Positions 27,036 to 36,262 of a stretch of DNA of 64,000 bases are shown here, piece by piece. A program made the translations under genes and the position numbers. Origin of the DNA: Saltatorellus ferox (GTDB lineage Bacteria; Planctomycetota; UBA1135; GCA-002686595); contig CP036434.1 in the NCBI GenBank assembly GCA_007751475.1, positions 1,364,001 to 1,428,000 of the forward strand, written 5' to 3'. Within the stretch, counting starts at the first letter, position 1. The number at the start of each line of letters is the position of its first letter. The notes below the pieces were generated by a model, which saw only the letters and a program-made list of their open reading frames with translations, was not told where the DNA came from and searched no databases.

Positions 27036-28010
27036 ATGATGTCCCTCCAGGAAGATTCCCCCAGCTTCGACGTGAACCCAGATGCCTTGATGACGAAGGT
27101 CGAAACCTGGGTCAACGGCGCCATTCGACTGGTCCCCAACCTCGTGGTCGCGAGCGTTGCGCTGCTCCTCTTCATCGGAGTCGCCTGGTTCGCGAAGCGC
27201 CAGGTCGGGCGCCTCGCGAGCCGTCACGGCCGGGACAACCTCGGCGACGTCCTCGGCGGCTTCGTGAAGTGGACGATCCTGATCCTCGGCTTCCTGATCG
27301 CTGCGACGATCGTCTTCCCGCAGCTCAACCCGGCCGACCTGATCGCCGGCCTTGGCGTCAGCTCGGTGGCCATCGGTTTCGCCTTCAAGGACATCCTGCA
27401 GAACTGGCTCGCGGGCCTTCTGATCCTGATCCGCCAGCCCTTCGAGGTGGGCGATCAGATCGAGGTCAACGGCTTCGAGGGCACGGTCCAGAGGATCGAA
27501 ACGCGCGCGACGATCCTCAAGACGTACGACGGCCAGAACGCCGTGATTCCGAACAGCGACATCTACACCAACGCGATCCTGGTGAAGACGGCGCACGAGT
27601 TCCGTCGCAGTCAGTACGACGTCGGGATCGGCTACGGCGACAGCCTCGAGGACGCCAAGCGCGTGCTGGAAGAGGCCGTCGCGGCGTGCGACGGCGTGGA
27701 GACCGAGCGGGGGGTCGAGGTACTGCCGTGGGACCTCGCGGCGAGCTGGGTGACGCTGCGCGTTCGCTGGTGGACGAGGAGCGATCGCGCGTCTGTGGTG
27801 CAGGCCCAGTCCCGCGTGATCGCGGCTGTCAAGGCCGCTTGCGACGGTGCCGGTATCGACATGCCGTTCGAGACGCACATTCAGCTGGTCCACGACCAGA
27901 CCGAGGCGGCCGACGGGGACCGCGAGGCCCAGCGCGAAGGCTGGCCCGCGGGCGATGAGGGCTCCACACCGCGCTGGCGCGCGCGCGAGGCAGCGGCTCC
28001 GACCGCTTGA
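27036..28010 (+). CDS. mscS: Small-conductance mechanosensitive channel (MscS family)
   Basis: A 324-residue channel. Three transmembrane helices occupy about residues 30-125 (LVPNLVVASVALLLFIGVAW; FVKWTILILGFLIAATIVF; LIAGLGVSSVAIGFAFKDIL). The pore helix TM3 is followed by the MscS beta domain (NWLAGLLILIRQPFEVGDQI, GTVQRIETRATILKTYDGQ, VIPNSDIYTNAI) and the alpha/beta C-terminal vestibule. It opens with membrane tension during hypo-osmotic shock to release solutes. The C-terminal 40 residues are low-complexity. The ATG at 27036 is chosen; upstream frame has no homology. Its stop lies 13 bp from the convergent hybrid kinase. Confidence 0.9.
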   Translation: MMSLQEDSPSFDVNPDALMTKVETWVNGAIRLVPNLVVASVALLLFIGVAWFAKRQVGRLASRHGRDNLGDVLGGFVKWTILILGFLIAATIVFPQLNPADLIAGLGVSSVAIGFAFKDILQNWLAGLLILIRQPFEVGDQIEVNGFEGTVQRIETRATILKTYDGQNAVIPNSDIYTNAILVKTAHEFRRSQYDVGIGYGDSLEDAKRVLEEAVAACDGVETERGVEVLPWDLAASWVTLRVRWWTRSDRASVVQAQSRVIAAVKAACDGAGIDMPFETHIQLVHDQTEAADGDREAQREGWPAGDEGSTPRWRAREAAAPTA

Positions 28011-28023
28011 GCCCGGGGAGCCG

Positions 28024-30348
28024 TCAGGCAGCGGTGCGCCGCGCCTTCCGAAGGGCGTGGACGTCCATCAGCTGGGCCTTCAGCGTGGCCACGCTGAAGG
28101 GCTTCGCGAGCAGTCCGTACATCCCCGCGCCGAGACAGCGCTCTCGCGTGCTCTCCTGGACGTCGGCCGTCAGCGCGACGATCGTCGGCGGCGAATCGAG
28201 CGCCGCCTGAATGGCGGCGCTCGCTTCGAAGCCATCGATCTCGGGCATGGAGAGATCCATGAAGACGAGGTCGTACGGCGACCAGGCCGTCAAGTCGATG
28301 GCGACCTGGCCGGAACCGGCCAATTCGGGCTCGTAGCCGAGGCGCTGGAGCAGGCGCTGGGCGACGCGCCGGTTCACCGGGTTATCGTCCACGACGAGGA
28401 TGCGCAGCGGGGTCGCCGCGGCGAACGAGGAGTCGAGGTCGTCGTTGGTGACCGCTTCCCGGGGACTGGAAGCGGCGCCGCCGTCGCCGGACGCGCTCGC
28501 TTCTGCGACGCGGCCGAGAACGATCTTGACGGTGAAAACGCTGCCCTCGCCTTCCTGGCTGGTCGCCTGGATGCCGCCGCCCATCAGCTGGGCGAACTGC
28601 TTGCAGATGGCGAGGCCGAGACCGGTGCCGCCGAAGCGGCGCGTGGTCGAGGCTTCTTCCTGCTGGAACGGCACGAAGATGCGCTCGATGGCGTCCTGGG
28701 CGATTCCCTTGCCGGTGTCCCGAACCGCGATCTCGATCCGGTGGCTCTTTTCGTCGGCCTCCTCGTCGGCCTCTTCGGGGCGCATCGTGACGTACACGCC
28801 GCCCTTCTGCGTGAACTTGACGGCGTTGGAGAGCAGGTTCACGACGATCTGCTGGAGGCGCGTCGGGTCGCCGAGCGCCATCGTGGGCAGTTCGGGTGCG
28901 CTCTCGATGGCGATCTCCAGCCCCTTCTCGTTCGCGGCCGGCGAGACCATGGCGCAGGCCTTGGCGACGGTGCCGACGGGGTCGAAGGGGATCGTCTCGA
29001 GGACCGTCGATCCGGACTCGATCTTGGAGACCTCCAGCACGTCGCTGATGACGCGCATGAGGAGCTGGCCGCTGCTCTTGATCGTGGCGACGAGTTCGAG
29101 CTGTTCCGCGTCGAGCGGCGTTCCTTCCAGGAGCTGGGCCATGCCGAGGACACCGTTCAGCGGCGTCCGGAGCTCGTGGCTGACGTTGGCGAGGAAGGCG
29201 CCCTTCGCAGCGCTGGCGGCCTCCGCGTCGCGCTGGGCTTCTTTCAGCGCGTTGTGGGCACGCAGGCTCGCGAGCGCCGTGCCCACGATGCGGCCGAGCT
29301 CCGTGATGCGCGTGGTGTTCGTCGAATCGAAGGCGTCCACGTCCGAGGAGGCGAGGTTCAGCGTGCCGAGGACGTCGCTCCCCGAGGACAGCGGCGCCGT
29401 GATCCCGGACCGGTAGCCCATGAAGGCATGCTGGCTCAGGGCGGCAGCCCCCGGGGCGTCGTCCCTCCACGTGACGGCGCGCTTCTGGACGATGGTCTTC
29501 TCGAAGAGCGAGCCTGGCACCGGCACGACGAGGTCGAACGGATCCTCGTCCTTGCGGCGCGTCAAGGCCCGGATCGTCACGACGTCACGGTCGGCGTTGA
29601 GCAGGGCGAGGCTCGCGAGGTCGGACCGGAAGATGCGCTTGAGGTAGTGGGCGGTGGTGCTGCAGATGTCGCCCTCGTCGTCGAGGTGCGCGAGCTTGAG
29701 CTGGAGGCGCTGCAGGAGACTTACCATGCGCGAGTTCTCGGCCTCGTGGGCGGCGGTCTCCCTGGCCTCGGCGATGCGCTGGTGGAGCAGGCACTGCGCG
29801 GCGACGATCGTGGCGGTCTCCTGCAGGAACCGTTCGTCCGCGGGGCTGAAGGCATAGGGTGCCTTGCGCCCGATGTTCAGCGTGCCGATCGTCCGTCCAC
29901 CCGCCACGAGGGGCGCGCAGCGGCTGCTCCGGAGCCCACCCTCCCGAAGCTTCACCAGATCGACAGCGGTTTCCCCCGAGAAGTCGTCCGAGCCGCGTAT
30001 CTGCCCGGATCGGAAGGCGTCCCCCGCGACGCTGGCATCGATCGGGATGCGCCAGTTCGTCGGGATGGCGGCGATTCCGTCCAGCACCGTGACGCTCAGC
30101 TCCTTGGCGTCGCCGATCGACCACTCGCCCTTCGGCGCGACCGGGAAGGCCAGGCTGGCCCGGTCGCACGGGATCAGGAGCTCGAGCCAGGTCGCCGTGC
30201 AGTCGAGGACGGTCTGGTACGTCTCCTGGCGGCTCAACTCCTGGATGAACGAGAGCAGCTCCGCGGAAGCGGGCTGAACAGGCGCTTTCCCGGTGCTCCC
30301 GTGGGAGTCGCAGTCATGGGCGTGGTGGGGAGGGTTCCCGGCAGGCAT
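28024..30348 (-). CDS. Hybrid sensor histidine kinase: GAF-GAF-HisKA-HATPase-receiver
   Basis: A 774-residue soluble kinase. Two GAF-like sensor domains lie at about residues 35-190 and 210-365. HisKA contains FLANVSHELRTPLNG with the phospho-His near 391. HATPase shows the N box (VVNLLSNAVKFT) and G boxes (DTGKGIA, FGGTGLGLAICKQ). The C-terminal receiver has DDNPVNRR, the acceptor Asp near residue 698 (LVFMDLSMPEIDG), ALTAD and the conserved Lys in LLAKPF. With no membrane segment it senses a cytoplasmic ligand. No separate response regulator or phosphotransfer protein is adjacent, so its output partner is unknown. It converges with mscS. Confidence 0.92.
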   Translation of the reverse strand: MPAGNPPHHAHDCDSHGSTGKAPVQPASAELLSFIQELSRQETYQTVLDCTATWLELLIPCDRASLAFPVAPKGEWSIGDAKELSVTVLDGIAAIPTNWRIPIDASVAGDAFRSGQIRGSDDFSGETAVDLVKLREGGLRSSRCAPLVAGGRTIGTLNIGRKAPYAFSPADERFLQETATIVAAQCLLHQRIAEARETAAHEAENSRMVSLLQRLQLKLAHLDDEGDICSTTAHYLKRIFRSDLASLALLNADRDVVTIRALTRRKDEDPFDLVVPVPGSLFEKTIVQKRAVTWRDDAPGAAALSQHAFMGYRSGITAPLSSGSDVLGTLNLASSDVDAFDSTNTTRITELGRIVGTALASLRAHNALKEAQRDAEAASAAKGAFLANVSHELRTPLNGVLGMAQLLEGTPLDAEQLELVATIKSSGQLLMRVISDVLEVSKIESGSTVLETIPFDPVGTVAKACAMVSPAANEKGLEIAIESAPELPTMALGDPTRLQQIVVNLLSNAVKFTQKGGVYVTMRPEEADEEADEKSHRIEIAVRDTGKGIAQDAIERIFVPFQQEEASTTRRFGGTGLGLAICKQFAQLMGGGIQATSQEGEGSVFTVKIVLGRVAEASASGDGGAASSPREAVTNDDLDSSFAAATPLRILVVDDNPVNRRVAQRLLQRLGYEPELAGSGQVAIDLTAWSPYDLVFMDLSMPEIDGFEASAAIQAALDSPPTIVALTADVQESTRERCLGAGMYGLLAKPFSVATLKAQLMDVHALRKARRTAA

Positions 30349-30532
30349 GTTGAATTCCTATCGCATCACAGGCGCGGGAACCCTGAGCGTTTCGCCGTCC
30401 ACCGCCGAGCCCAAGAAAACTCTTCCTGGCGACTGTCTCAGCCCGGAGCGATGTCCCATATCCCAAACGACCCCGGGAGCAGCAGCCCCGAAGGCACCAC
30501 CTCCCGAGGGCAATCGCTATGCTCTCCGCCCC

Positions 30533-32176
<1,644 letters not shown>

Positions 32177-33028
32177 GTGGGGGACCGCGGCACGAGCAGG
32201 GGCCGCTGGCGCCGCATGATCTTCGTGGCGCTGGGAACGGCTCTGGGCGCGGTCGCCGTGCACCATGGAGCGCTCTGGAGCGTGCAGCGCAGGCTGATCT
32301 TCCCCGGGGCCTACATGGGGGCCGGTGAAGTGCCGCGCAGGCCGGACGTCGAGCGTCTGTCGGTCTCCCACGCGGCGGGCCAGACCCACGGCTACCTCTT
32401 GCGCGCGCCCGAACCCTCCGGCGGCCTGGTCGTCTACGCCCACGGGAACGCGGAGTACGCGGCCGACTGGATCTTCGACGCCCAGCCCTACACCGCCGCC
32501 GGCTTCCACTTCCTCTGCCTCGAGTACCGCGGCTTCGCGGACTGCGATGGAACGCCGTCGGAGCGCGGGATCGTGGAGGACTCGGTCGCGCTGATCGACC
32601 AGCTCCTCGCCCGAGAAGACCTCGCCATCGACCCGGCCCAACTCGTCTACCACGGCCGCTCCGTGGGGGGAGGAGTGATCTCCGCCGTGGCCCGCACCCG
32701 CCCGCCCGCGCGCCTGATCCTGGAGGCCACCTTCAGCTCGGTGCACTCGATGTCGTCCGGCTACTTCGCGCCGCGCTACCTCGTCCGTGACCCCTTGGAC
32801 GTGCGCGGCCTCCTGGCCGGCAACTTCACGGGGCCGGTGCTGCTCCTCCACAGCCAGGTCGACGAGGTGATCCCGTTCGCCCAGTTCGGCCTCAACCGAG
32901 AGGCCGCCGAGGCGGCGGCGAAGGGCGACCCCGCGAGGCTGCAGACCGTGATCCACGAGCGCATGGGCCACAACGACTCATGGCTGTTCGAGGACCCGGC
33001 CCTTCTGGCTCGCTTCGCGACGGGCTAG
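32177..33028 (+). CDS. Membrane-anchored alpha/beta hydrolase
   Basis: A 283-residue hydrolase that starts with GTG directly after the TGA of the ABC-F gene, so translation may be coupled. A basic N-terminus and a single hydrophobic anchor (IFVALGTALGAVAVHHGALW) precede QRRLIFPG, typical of the BEM46/YfhR-like hydrolases. Catalytic triad: Ser in YHGRSVGGG, Asp in HSQVDEVIP, His in RMGHNDSW. The oxyanion strand is VVYAHGNAEYAAD. The substrate is unknown. An ATG at 32216 (residue 14) is an alternative start that would remove the positive residues before the anchor; the longer form better fits the positive-inside rule. Confidence 0.85.
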   Translation: MGDRGTSRGRWRRMIFVALGTALGAVAVHHGALWSVQRRLIFPGAYMGAGEVPRRPDVERLSVSHAAGQTHGYLLRAPEPSGGLVVYAHGNAEYAADWIFDAQPYTAAGFHFLCLEYRGFADCDGTPSERGIVEDSVALIDQLLAREDLAIDPAQLVYHGRSVGGGVISAVARTRPPARLILEATFSSVHSMSSGYFAPRYLVRDPLDVRGLLAGNFTGPVLLLHSQVDEVIPFAQFGLNREAAEAAAKGDPARLQTVIHERMGHNDSWLFEDPALLARFATG

Positions 33029-33443
33029 CGCAGCCCTGGCGATCATCGGTAGACCCTTTCCACGAAGAGCGCCACGTCGCCTCGTCGCGCCTTCACTACA
33101 CGCCCAGACCACCCCCGACGTGACCCCGAGCCTCCGGCGCGCCTACGCATGGATCCGGTCGAGCGGCCGTTGTGATGGCGGAAGGCCCGTCTCGCAGCTC
33201 AAGGCCGATTCGCGATTCGCGAATAGCGAATGGTGCGCCAGGGGCGGGTTGCGCGCAAGCGGATTCGCGTCGCGAGTTGCCCGTAATGCAAGTTTGGGGC
33301 GAAATGAACCCCTCTTGGCGTTACTCGTGTCAGGTTCATTTTGACGAGGTTTTGCATTTCGGGCGATTTGATCATCGAGCTCGCGTAGGAGTCACAAGCT
33401 CTTGATAGCCACCCGCGTTCCGCTGGATTGCGCTAACTCTGGC
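33029..33443. other. Gene-free stretch with operator copy
   Basis: About 415 bp without a credible gene between the hydrolase and the HTH regulator. Base composition is visibly less GC-rich than the surroundings (for example 33290-33420). Apart from the operator-like box at 33206-33233, I see only short partial palindromes of the form ttcgcg/cgcgaa. Small open frames here have no signal of coding. Confidence 0.6.
33206..33233 (+). promoter_or_regulatory. Distal copy of operator-like box (28 bp)
   Basis: This 28-bp stretch matches the box at 33445-33472 at 24 of 28 positions and shares the core attcgcgaatagc. It lies 239 bp upstream of the second copy in the otherwise gene-free region before the HTH regulator. 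Two copies of one palindrome-containing box upstream of a DNA-binding protein suggest cooperative autoregulation. Confidence 0.55.
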
Positions 33444-33444
33444 G

Positions 33445-33472
33445 CTATTCGCAATTCGCGAATAGCATATGG
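33445..33472 (+). promoter_or_regulatory. Palindromic operator at the start of the HTH/nucleotidyltransferase module
   Basis: A perfect inverted repeat with 9-bp arms (gctattcgc / gcgaatagc, 33444-33452 and 33458-33466) separated by 5 bp. It ends 10 bp before the ATG at 33476, so a bound repressor would block the ribosome binding site or promoter. It is the likely target of the HTH protein encoded immediately downstream. Confidence 0.6.
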
Positions 33473-33475
33473 GCC

Positions 33476-34006
33476 ATGGCGCTCAAACCTCAGGACCTCG
33501 TCGTTTGCCTTCAGCTGGCCCTCCCTGACTACCCGGAAGAGTGGACCTACCCGGAACTTGCGGGACGGCTCAAGCTAAGTATCTCGGAATCCAACGCTGC
33601 GACCCACCGAGCGTCAGCGGCTCGGTTATTGACGAGTGGTTCGGGCCGAAGCGAGAAGCCCCGACCGGTCCGTGCGTCGCTTCTTAGATTCCTCGAGGGT
33701 GGCGTCCCCTTCGCGTTCTACGCCCATCCTGGCGAGATGGTTCGGGGTGTTCCGACGGCACACTGGGCACCACCACTATCAGAGCAGCTGGTGGCGATGC
33801 CTCAATCACTGCTCGTGTGGCCATCCGCCAAGGGAAAGGCAAGGGGGCAGTCCCTCCGCCCCCTCTACAAAACAGTACCAGAGGCAGCCGCGGAGAGTGA
33901 ATCGCTCTACGCAGCCCTCGCGCTCGTCGACGCCCTCCGCGTCGGGCGTCAACGAGAACGCAAGCTCGCCATGTCGGAGCTGTCCAAACTGCTGGAGTCG
34001 AAGTGA
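33476..34006 (+). CDS. HTH regulator, likely antitoxin/repressor partner of a nucleotidyltransferase
   Basis: A 176-residue protein. The N-terminal 60 residues resemble a winged helix-turn-helix (DLVVCLQLALPDY...YPELAGRLKLSISESNAATHRA). The rest is a compact domain with RASLLRFLEGGVPFAFYAHPG and TRGVPTAH-like (MVRGVPTAHWAPPL) segments, ending in a helical LALVDALRVGRQRERKLA tail. The next gene overlaps its stop by 4 bp (GTGA) and encodes an AbiEii-like nucleotidyltransferase. A palindromic box just before the ATG supports autorepression. By analogy with type IV-like modules it would be the antitoxin or regulator; that is inference. Third-position GC is lower than in neighbours, hinting at transfer. 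Confidence 0.72.
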   Translation: MALKPQDLVVCLQLALPDYPEEWTYPELAGRLKLSISESNAATHRASAARLLTSGSGRSEKPRPVRASLLRFLEGGVPFAFYAHPGEMVRGVPTAHWAPPLSEQLVAMPQSLLVWPSAKGKARGQSLRPLYKTVPEAAAESESLYAALALVDALRVGRQRERKLAMSELSKLLESK

Positions 34007-34613
34007 GCCCTGGTGATCCCAATCTTGATCGTGTGGAGCTGGCTGCCCAGCTCTTGGGCCCGTTGATGGACGAGCTCTGCCTCGTGGGCGGCTCCGTGAC
34101 GGGCCTCCTCTTGACGGACCCTGGATCCGCTCCCATTCGCCCCACCGTCGATGTCGATGTGGTCCTCGATGTGGTGCAGTACGCCATGTATGGGAACTTC
34201 GAGCGTCGTCTGCGAGCGCGTGGCTTCATCCAGGGAAGCGAAGAGGACGACCCGATTTGTCGGTGGAGGCGTGATGCACTGATCCTCGACGTGATGCCCG
34301 TGGGCGGGTTCCTCGGCTTCACCAATCGGTGGTATGCAAGCGCGGTGAAGTCGCGTGTCACCTCCCTCCTCCCGAGCGGCAAGGCGGTCTCCCACGTGGA
34401 CGCGCCTCACTTCATCGGAACCAAGCTTGAGGCGTTCGCCTCACGTGGGGAGAACGATGCTGCGTGCAGCCATGATGCAGAGGACATCGTGCTGGTGGTG
34501 GACGGGCGCCGGAGGTTCTGGTGGAAGTGGCCATGGCACACGGCGAACTTCGCTCGTTCATCGCTCGTGGCATCGCGCTGCTTCTCGATGACTCGTTCCA
34601 AGGCGACTCGTAG
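34003..34613 (+). pseudogene. AbiEii-like nucleotidyltransferase, frameshifted near codon 168
   Basis: GTG start overlapping the regulator stop. The first 168 residues carry the nucleotidyltransferase core: LVGGSVTGLLLTDPG, then RPTVDVDVVLDV (the RxTxDxD signature of AbiEii/AbiGii toxins), RDALILDVMPVGGFLG, and SHDAEDIVLVVDG. After DG at about 34506 the frame changes. In the -1 frame the sequence continues PEVLVEVAMAHGELRSFIAR and ends at TAG 34611, which fits the expected family C-terminus. In the original frame the reading runs into unrelated sequence as far as 35031. A single deleted base in ggcgccgg (VDGR-PE expected) explains it. It may be a broken toxin or a sequencing error. Confidence 0.7.
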
Positions 34614-34718
34614 TGAGAGCTTCGACCTCCTTGGGCCTCTGCAGACTTCACCCGGGTGCCTCGCTTTCCGCCGCCCTCAGCTTGAAGCTCGCGCGCGCCC
34701 TCCCTACGAGGAGGCCCG

Positions 34719-35108
34719 ATGCCGAAGAACCCCGAACCCGTCGACGCGTCCCGGTCGCCCGAGTCGCCCCGGCCTCCCGAGGAGCCGCAGGGCACGATGC
34801 CGCGGGTGGCGATCTGCACGGGTAAGTCCTGTCGCAAGAGCCAGGGGCTGGCGGAGCTGGAGGCCGCGCTCGCCGATTCGTGTTCCGTCGTCAGAACGGC
34901 GTGTCTGGGGGAGTGCAAGGGGCCGGTGGTGGTGGCGAACTTCGAGTCGGAGGAAGCGGTCGTTCTCCGGCGGCTGCGAAAGCGGAAGCAGCGCGCGGCC
35001 CTCCTGGCTTTCCTCTTCGGCGCGCCCCTGAGCCAGCGCCTGGAGCAGAGGCGCCTCGAGGGGAGAAAGCGCGAAAAGGCCATCTCGAAGGCGCGCCGAA
35101 GCGCCTGA
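34719..35108 (+). CDS. Small thioredoxin-like [2Fe-2S] ferredoxin domain protein
   Basis: A 129-residue protein. A Pro/Glu-rich N-terminus of about 28 residues precedes a thioredoxin-like 2Fe-2S domain with ligands CTGKSC (Cys 33 and 38 region) and CLGECKGP (about 64-68), the CX4C...CX3C spacing of this family. The C-terminus is strongly basic (RRLRKRKQR..., RRLEGRKREK). Such stand-alone domains probably act in electron transfer; no redox partner is adjacent. The start at 34719 gives the Pro-rich leader; Met 27 (TMPRVAI) is an alternative start that would begin at the domain. Confidence 0.78.
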   Translation: MPKNPEPVDASRSPESPRPPEEPQGTMPRVAICTGKSCRKSQGLAELEAALADSCSVVRTACLGECKGPVVVANFESEEAVVLRRLRKRKQRAALLAFLFGAPLSQRLEQRRLEGRKREKAISKARRSA

Positions 35109-35222
35109 GCGCGCCTCGCATGGCTCACTTGCCCTCGGGGTTGGCCGTGTCTTCGCTGGCGCTTCGCGATTCCGTACCCTTCGTGCCCGCTCGGCTACCG
35201 AATCCGCCTCTCTCCAACGACC

Positions 35223-36206
35223 ATGACGAAGAAGAACGACCCGCAATCCTGGGAATGGTCGAAGGCCCGGGCCAAGGCGGCGACTGGCCCCAAGTCAGGC
35301 ACCACGACCAAGAACAGAAAGGCCATCCGGCGGCCCATCGCCGAGAAGCTGGTCCAGAGGCTCCCTCGCCACATGCGGTCCGAAGCCATCGACTTGACCG
35401 CGACCAAGGAAAGCCTCCGAAACACGATGCCCTTCCTCGAGCGCGTCGCCTCTGAGAGTTCGCTGCAGGACCTCCATCCGGCGCATGCCTGCTACGTGCT
35501 TGTTCAGAACGAGCTGTCCCGGCTGGTGGAGCAGCTCACGCGCCTTCCGGAGCTCGACCGATTCTCGCGCGCGGTCAGCCTGGCTGAAGATGAGTACCTG
35601 CCGAGTGGCCCGCCCATGAGCCCCTTGACCCATTCCTTCTTCAACAGCTGGGCCTTCTTCGACCTGGGCGTGGGCGCCGGGCGCGAGACCCTGGGCACGA
35701 TCTCGCTGGCGGTGGGCAAGGCCCTCGGGATGGGGGCAGAGTTCGAGCGAGTCCTCGACCTCTTCCAGGACTCCGCCATGGGTGTCTTCGAGCATGAGGG
35801 CGTCGAAGGGGAGATCCTCACCCTCCGAGAACTCGTCACGGGCCGCGTGTGCCGAGCCATCTGTCCCTCGGGATACCGCGGGGTGGCGGGGCAGCTCTTG
35901 TACGCGCGAGTCCTCCCGCCTCCGCTCCCGCAACTGGAGGAGCACGTGGTCTTCACGACGCCCTACCGCCTGCTCGCGCCAGGCAAGGTCGAGTGGCAGG
36001 CTTACTTCGACCGCACCCTCCCCGAGGGCCCTCCCGCCAATCGACTCGCGGCCCACCGAACCCTGATGAAGTGGGGTCCCGCCGGGAACTACTGGAGCGA
36101 GTTCGTCTTCGAGGCGTACATGAACCATCGCCCAGAAGTGATCTTCCTCGCGGGCCTGCCGGACGTGTCGTCGAGCCGTCCGCATTCGCCCGATTATCGG
36201 AAGTAG
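35223..36206 (+). CDS. Conserved protein of unknown function
   Basis: A 327-residue soluble protein with a Lys/Arg-rich N-terminus (KARAKAATG...KNRKAIRRPI). The middle is helical (PAHACYVLVQNELSRLVEQL; FFDLGVGAGRETLGTISLAV; FERVLDLFQDSAMGVFEHEG). The C-terminal third contains RVCRAICPSGYRGVAGQLLYARVL and a VFTTPYRLLAPGKVEWQAYF segment. The pattern of a short beta domain after a helical body resembles proteins that carry SEC-C-associated domains, but no zinc ligands are seen. No family could be assigned. Codon use is like the neighbouring housekeeping genes. Confidence 0.72.
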   Translation: MTKKNDPQSWEWSKARAKAATGPKSGTTTKNRKAIRRPIAEKLVQRLPRHMRSEAIDLTATKESLRNTMPFLERVASESSLQDLHPAHACYVLVQNELSRLVEQLTRLPELDRFSRAVSLAEDEYLPSGPPMSPLTHSFFNSWAFFDLGVGAGRETLGTISLAVGKALGMGAEFERVLDLFQDSAMGVFEHEGVEGEILTLRELVTGRVCRAICPSGYRGVAGQLLYARVLPPPLPQLEEHVVFTTPYRLLAPGKVEWQAYFDRTLPEGPPANRLAAHRTLMKWGPAGNYWSEFVFEAYMNHRPEVIFLAGLPDVSSSRPHSPDYRK

Positions 36207-36262
36207 CGAACTCGGCTCCATCGGTAGATGGGTGGCGCGCCGGGCCCGGCGCCCGGCCGTCA

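Noticed and set aside
33120..33405. Small ORFs before the HTH regulator
   Set aside because: They overlap operator-like repeats, have atypical composition and no ribosome binding site.
34003..35031. 342-residue reading of the nucleotidyltransferase frame
   Set aside because: After residue 168 it loses family similarity and overlaps the well-supported 2Fe-2S ferredoxin-like gene; the true continuation is in the -1 frame to 34613.
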